Source of the DNA: Xiphias gladius
Taxonomy: Eukaryota; Chordata; Actinopteri; Istiophoriformes; Xiphiidae
DNA length: 64,000 bases
Reading direction: 5' to 3'
NCBI RefSeq assembly: GCF_016859285.1
Contig: NC_053414.1
Location: forward strand, 25,894,530-25,958,529
Shown here: in pieces, positions 60,106-64,000 of the stretch
How the letters are laid out: every line of letters begins with the position of its first letter
How positions within the stretch are numbered: the first letter of the stretch is position 1
The notes under the pieces: model-generated
Database searches by the model: none
The model's input: only the letters and a program-made list of their open reading frames with translations
Told to the model about the DNA's origin: nothing
Made by a program: the position numbers and the translations under genes

Positions 60106-62507
60106 TCACACTTGGTTGACTTCCTTCTTTTCTGAGCTGGGAAAAGAGGTGGGCTCCCAGCGGCCTAACATATTACCCCTCAGGCCCACCTGGCACTTAG
60201 CAATGAGGTAGATTTTGCGGAGGACTGTGCGGCGCAGCAATATGTAGACCCAGGGGTCAAGGATCTGGTTCCATGTGGCCAGCCTCACGCCCATCACCAT
60301 CAGGGTTTCATAGTTGGACAGGCTGTTCCCAATGGATCCTGTGTAGGAGCGGATCACGGACATCAGGCCAAAGATCTGCAGGCATGAAACACATGCTTGC
60401 AATTATTATGGGATACAAGAGCGAAAACGCTGCATTGATAGTAAAGCTAAAATTACTCAAAAATAACAACTTTGCAGCACTAACAACAACCAAGTAGTTA
60501 TCAAAAGTGATCCTCTTTATTTCATAAAAACACAACAAATGGATGTTCCCGATAAGCACTTTCATTTCGGTATTCTTTGTAAGGGAGAGCAATGTTTTGT
60601 GAGACTACTTGATCGCATGCATTTTAAAACACAAGACAGTTTTAAAGGTAAATAACAAATGTTTAATGTGGGAAATGTCCGAACTAATGAGTCGATCGCT
60701 GCACGCACGCACAAAGCTGCAGAGAGATAGAGTTCATGCACCAAGATGAGAGTTCGTTGCCCGGAAGGTGATCGAATGTGAGACTGATCATTGATCCCAC
60801 TGATGCTGAAGGAGCACGCAGCCGAATCTGCGTTTGATAATTGATCCTCGCTTCCTGTTGACTGAAAGCATTATTTGTGTAAGTTATCATTATTGGTTAT
60901 CATTATTACTATTGTTTTCCTATTGAATCGCCATTTATCAGTACTGTTTTTTTTGTTTACTTGAGGTCTATTTGAGTCCTTTTCTTTGACGTCCTAATTT
61001 TTCCAATTCCTTGTGGAAAAAAAAAGGAAAGAAAAAAAAGGAGTGAATGTCTCTCTGGTCCTCACAAATGTGCTAATCTAGAGGCTCTTTAACATACTTC
61101 TAGATCCAGCTACTGCAAATAAGACAACTACATATTGAATCTGTTGCTAATTTGAATTTCGACTTTTAGTAAGTGACATAATCCTAGTAAAAAAGACCCC
61201 CAAAAAATTACTAAATTCCACAAAAGTAGGCGGTAAAGATACTTAGAGACCCTGCACATTCCCACAGGTGTTTTCAGTTATTCTGGCTGGTTAGAACTTG
61301 GTCAGGCTGAAGCTGGGTGGAGCTATGCCGCAAATTACTTGCTGACAAGGAACTATATGCACCAGTAAGAAAAGGTGTGACTCAAAACGGACAGGGCAGT
61401 GAGGGAGCTGTCAATCATGCACAGTCCTGAGAAGAATTCAGGACTGTGGGAACATAAGTGATATATCATAAGGTGACCAACAGTAGACTTAGTAGTCGCG
61501 CCACAGCTGGCTTCTACTGATAATGTACTTTTAAGTGGATTTTTTTTCTTATGTAAGCTGACAGAGTACCAGATGATGTTCACCAGTTTCATGACCTGAC
61601 TGTATGCTTCCCTCTCCTTGTACTTCCTGACACTCACCAGCAGAGGGCTCCAGCAGATACATGAGGTGACCATGATGCCGACCAGCTGCACCACCATCTC
61701 TATGTCGTGGGACTTGGCAGAGTGAGGGGAGCCGGGCTGCCTCCTGAGCCGAGCCAGCACCAGCGTCAGTCCGCTGATGGTGTTACACACCAGCGCCACA
61801 GCCAGCGAGGTCAGACCAAGTCCAGAGAACAGCACCACAAATGCCACATCCACCTCCTCAGTGTCATTGAGCACTTTAATGAAGCACCAGGTCCCTGGGT
61901 CCTGGTAGGTGTAGGAGCCCAGCTGAAAGCAGGGCAGCATGGCCACACACAGAGCTGCCAGCCAGATGACAGACAGGCAGATCTTTGTGCGGGTTTTGGT
62001 GACCAGGGATGAGTGCAGCAGCGGCTTAGTGACACCCAGGCAGCGCTCAGCAGCCATGGCGCAGCCCATGAAGAGTGGGCACAGGCCGAAGAACACCATG
62101 CTGCCACCCAGGAACTGGCACATGCCATCAGAAGAGTCAAAGTCCTCTGGGCGCACACCTCCATGAAGGTAGAGTCGGAGTACCAGGGCACCAGGGATCA
62201 CGTGGCCAATGAAATCTGTGACCACGAGTGAAGTGGCAAACAGAAGGAAGGTGGCTTTGGAGCGCCGGCGCTGGAGACAGTAGGCATTAGCCAGAATGAA
62301 GAGGGCCACAATGTTGGAGATGATGCCCAGCGTCATGGACAATATGACGACAATGACACCGCTGGTGGTGGGCTGCACCAAGGTGAAGTTTCCCTGCTGC
62401 GACAGCCCTTCAACAGCCACCCTGGCCTCCAGCTTTCCTACACTTTCATTAGAGAAATGAGGGAGGAGCGGGGAGGCTGAGGAGTTGTAGTGGCTCAAAG
62501 CTAACAT
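60106..62507 (-). CDS. ptger1: Prostaglandin E2 receptor EP1
   Basis: A class A seven-helix receptor for PGE2; EP1 signals mainly through calcium. Two coding exons, 61638-62507 and 60106-60375, join in phase to 379 residues (human 402). The N-terminus has sequons (NSSA, NESV, NFTL). Prostanoid hallmarks: TM2 [19 protein letters not shown]3 end [15 protein letters not shown] (ERC in place of DRY), extracellular loop 2 with PGTWCFI, TM6 [14 protein letters not shown], and TM7 [20 protein letters not shown], whose Arg contacts the prostanoid carboxylate. Intracellular loop 3 is short relative to mammals. The intron falls in late TM6, the conserved place for prostanoid receptors. The ATG at 62505-62507 follows an acceptor at about 62517, so a non-coding exon lies upstream. 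Loss of the intron splice would leave the frame open for about 95 codons. Confidence 0.93.
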
Positions 62508-62694
62508 CACTGAACTCTGAGGGTCAGGGGGTCCATAGTTAAGGGAGGCTGCAAGAGAAAGAAGAGGCAGATCTGATTTGTAAGCTGCCAGTGAACTGGA
62601 TCAACGTAAAAATAAAAAAAATCTGTCGTTTGTTGACATTAAAAGTCTAATTAAAAACAGTAAAAGTAACACATACTGAACATACAGGTAAAAA

Positions 62695-62970
62695 TCAAAT
62701 GAACGCTTCGACACAGATCATGAGGGGCCACTGAATACTTTGATGGGTACGAAAATGATCTCAATCCAACTGAACACCTGTGGGAGATTTTGGCGGACGA
62801 GTTAGACAACGCTCTCCACCACCGTCTGCAAAACACCAAATGAGGCAGAATGGTGTTCATGTGTCCAGCAGAGCCAGAGAATCTATGGCAAGGAGCAGTG
62901 AAGCTGTTTTGGAAGCTAACGGTTGCCCAACACCTAACTAAGAACCTTTACATTGGTTTTTGCCTTAAAT
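62695..62970 (+). mobile_element. Decayed Tc1/mariner-like transposon end
   Basis: The plus strand reads, in one frame, D-L-N-P-T-E-H-L-W-E-I-L near 62758, the DDE-transposase phrase that ends Tc1-type enzymes, followed by a stop and by 3' sequence GCAGAATGGTGTTCATGTGT ... GCAGTGAAGCTGTTTTGGA. The 5' part of the gene is missing. It lies in the 5' flank or first intron of ptger1. Confidence 0.6.
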
Positions 62971-63905
62971 TTGTAACCCCTGTAACTTTCAAGATTCGGG
63001 ACTTGAGGCCCTTTAACAAGTAAAAGCGTTAAACACATGATCCTACAAATTCTTCATATATGGCGAAAGACCTGCAACAACAGAATCACAGATGCAATCA
63101 CGACAAACACACGACAACTGAGCAATATGGTATATTGTATGGCATCTTTCATCATAATCATATATATAATCCTTCTAATATCAAGAATCACCATACCTGA
63201 TTTTTGTTGCCTAAACTGATTTTACGAGTCATTTACTGGTTAAAGAGCTTTTTTTTGTTTTGTTTTTTCACGAATATCAGCTGCTGACAATGTGATGTAA
63301 ATCAACTGAAGATAATAGCTGCTTTTCTGTGCCTATCCTGATTAGAGAGAGAAAAAAAACCTTCCTATTCTTCTTATCCTGTACAATTTCTCAAGGAAAA
63401 CTTTGTCCATCGTGGAAGAATTTCCATGAGGTGGGGACTGCACAGATTTGCACCCATTTGTAGAATATTGTAATTGCGCAGCTTTGCAGTGTGTCAGAAA
63501 CTATCAGCAGGAAAAGTCAACTTTATTCCCTTCTCTTATTATTAGACTTAAAACTAATATGGCTCACCACTACATAGTTCTGATATCCTTCCCAGTCCAG
63601 CTGAACATCCAAAAGATAGTTTTCCGTGTCAAACAGATGTCCAGAGATCCTCTCAGCAGTCCAGAAACAGATGGAAAAATGCCTCTTGCTTAAGATCAGA
63701 AATCATGTTTCCCAGTGCAAGGCATCGGTATCCTTTGCGGAATACTTTCCATGTCTGAGTCCGCCCAGCTGCTGCATGGTGGCGTGTAAAGGATCCTCAC
63801 TGACACTAAAATACCGCGTCACGTTTTTATAGCGCGTCTTTTCGTCTGCGTGGGCGTCTCTGCTGCTGTGCGCCTGACCCCCCCCCCAAGTCGGGTTCAG
63901 GTCTC
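62971..63905. other. Upstream flank of ptger1
   Basis: I see no coding exon. A non-coding first exon of ptger1 is expected somewhere here, since an acceptor precedes the coding exon. The block at 63780-63890 is G/C-richer and may be promoter DNA. Confidence 0.4.
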
Positions 63906-63911
63906 GTCGCC

Positions 63912-63942
63912 CTGCTGCTGCCGCTGCTGCTGCTGCTGCTGC
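63912..63942. repeat. (CTG)n trinucleotide repeat
   Basis: About ten CTG/CCG units in G/C-rich DNA near the window edge. It could be in a 5' exon of ptger1 (as CAG on minus) or of a plus-strand gene beyond the window; neither can be shown. Confidence 0.85.
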
Positions 63943-64000
63943 GCTTCGTGTCGCCTCTCTCTGTTCACACCAGACGTACAGTTCGTAAGCACGCTTTAAT

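Noticed and set aside
62651-62860. 69-codon frame on minus upstream of ptger1
   Set aside because: It is the complement of the decayed Tc1-like transposase fragment on plus.

Overview
This window is vertebrate nuclear DNA, almost certainly from a ray-finned (probably percomorph) fish. The genes are multi-exon with GT-AG introns, their products match vertebrate-specific families, introns are compact (often under 300 bp), dinucleotide microsatellites are frequent, and several dispersed elements typical of teleost genomes occur. I assembled seven recognisable genes and one unrecognised small gene by joining open frames across splice sites. Every assembled coding sequence closes in frame from ATG to stop.

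Layout, left to right: (1) odad3 (ccdc151), minus strand, 667-6982, an outer-dynein-arm docking coiled-coil protein with an X-box (RFX site) about 100 bp upstream. (2) slc44a2 (choline transporter-like protein 2), minus strand, 8539-25813, with a 6.4-kb first intron and two alternative last exons that start with nearly the same peptide but give very different tails. (3) gcdh (mitochondrial glutaryl-CoA dehydrogenase), plus strand, 28747-32396. (4) syce2 (synaptonemal complex central element), minus strand, 33409-34793, tail-to-tail with gcdh. (5) An unrecognised 165-residue single-pass membrane protein, plus strand, 36608-38078. (6) acp5 (tartrate-resistant acid phosphatase), minus strand, 44567-45941, with two candidate promoters. 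(7) ilf3 (NF90/NF110 family dsRNA-binding protein), minus strand, 48361-57232, with an unusual N-terminal extension. (8) ptger1 (prostaglandin EP1 receptor), minus strand, 60106-62507.

The genes do not form a pathway; they are linked by ancestry. From general knowledge, the human orthologues of all seven recognised genes lie on chromosome 19p13, so this is a rearranged but conserved block. The remaining sequence is introns, UTRs and intergenic DNA of roughly 1-6 kb carrying decayed transposon pieces and simple repeats. I see no rRNA, tRNA, CRISPR array or prokaryotic-type operon, and nothing that I would call a wholly new biological system. The most interesting signals are the slc44a2 alternative tails, a near-perfect 30-bp hairpin in an slc44a2 intron, the ilf3 N-terminal module, the orphan membrane protein, and an EP1 intron that stays open in frame.
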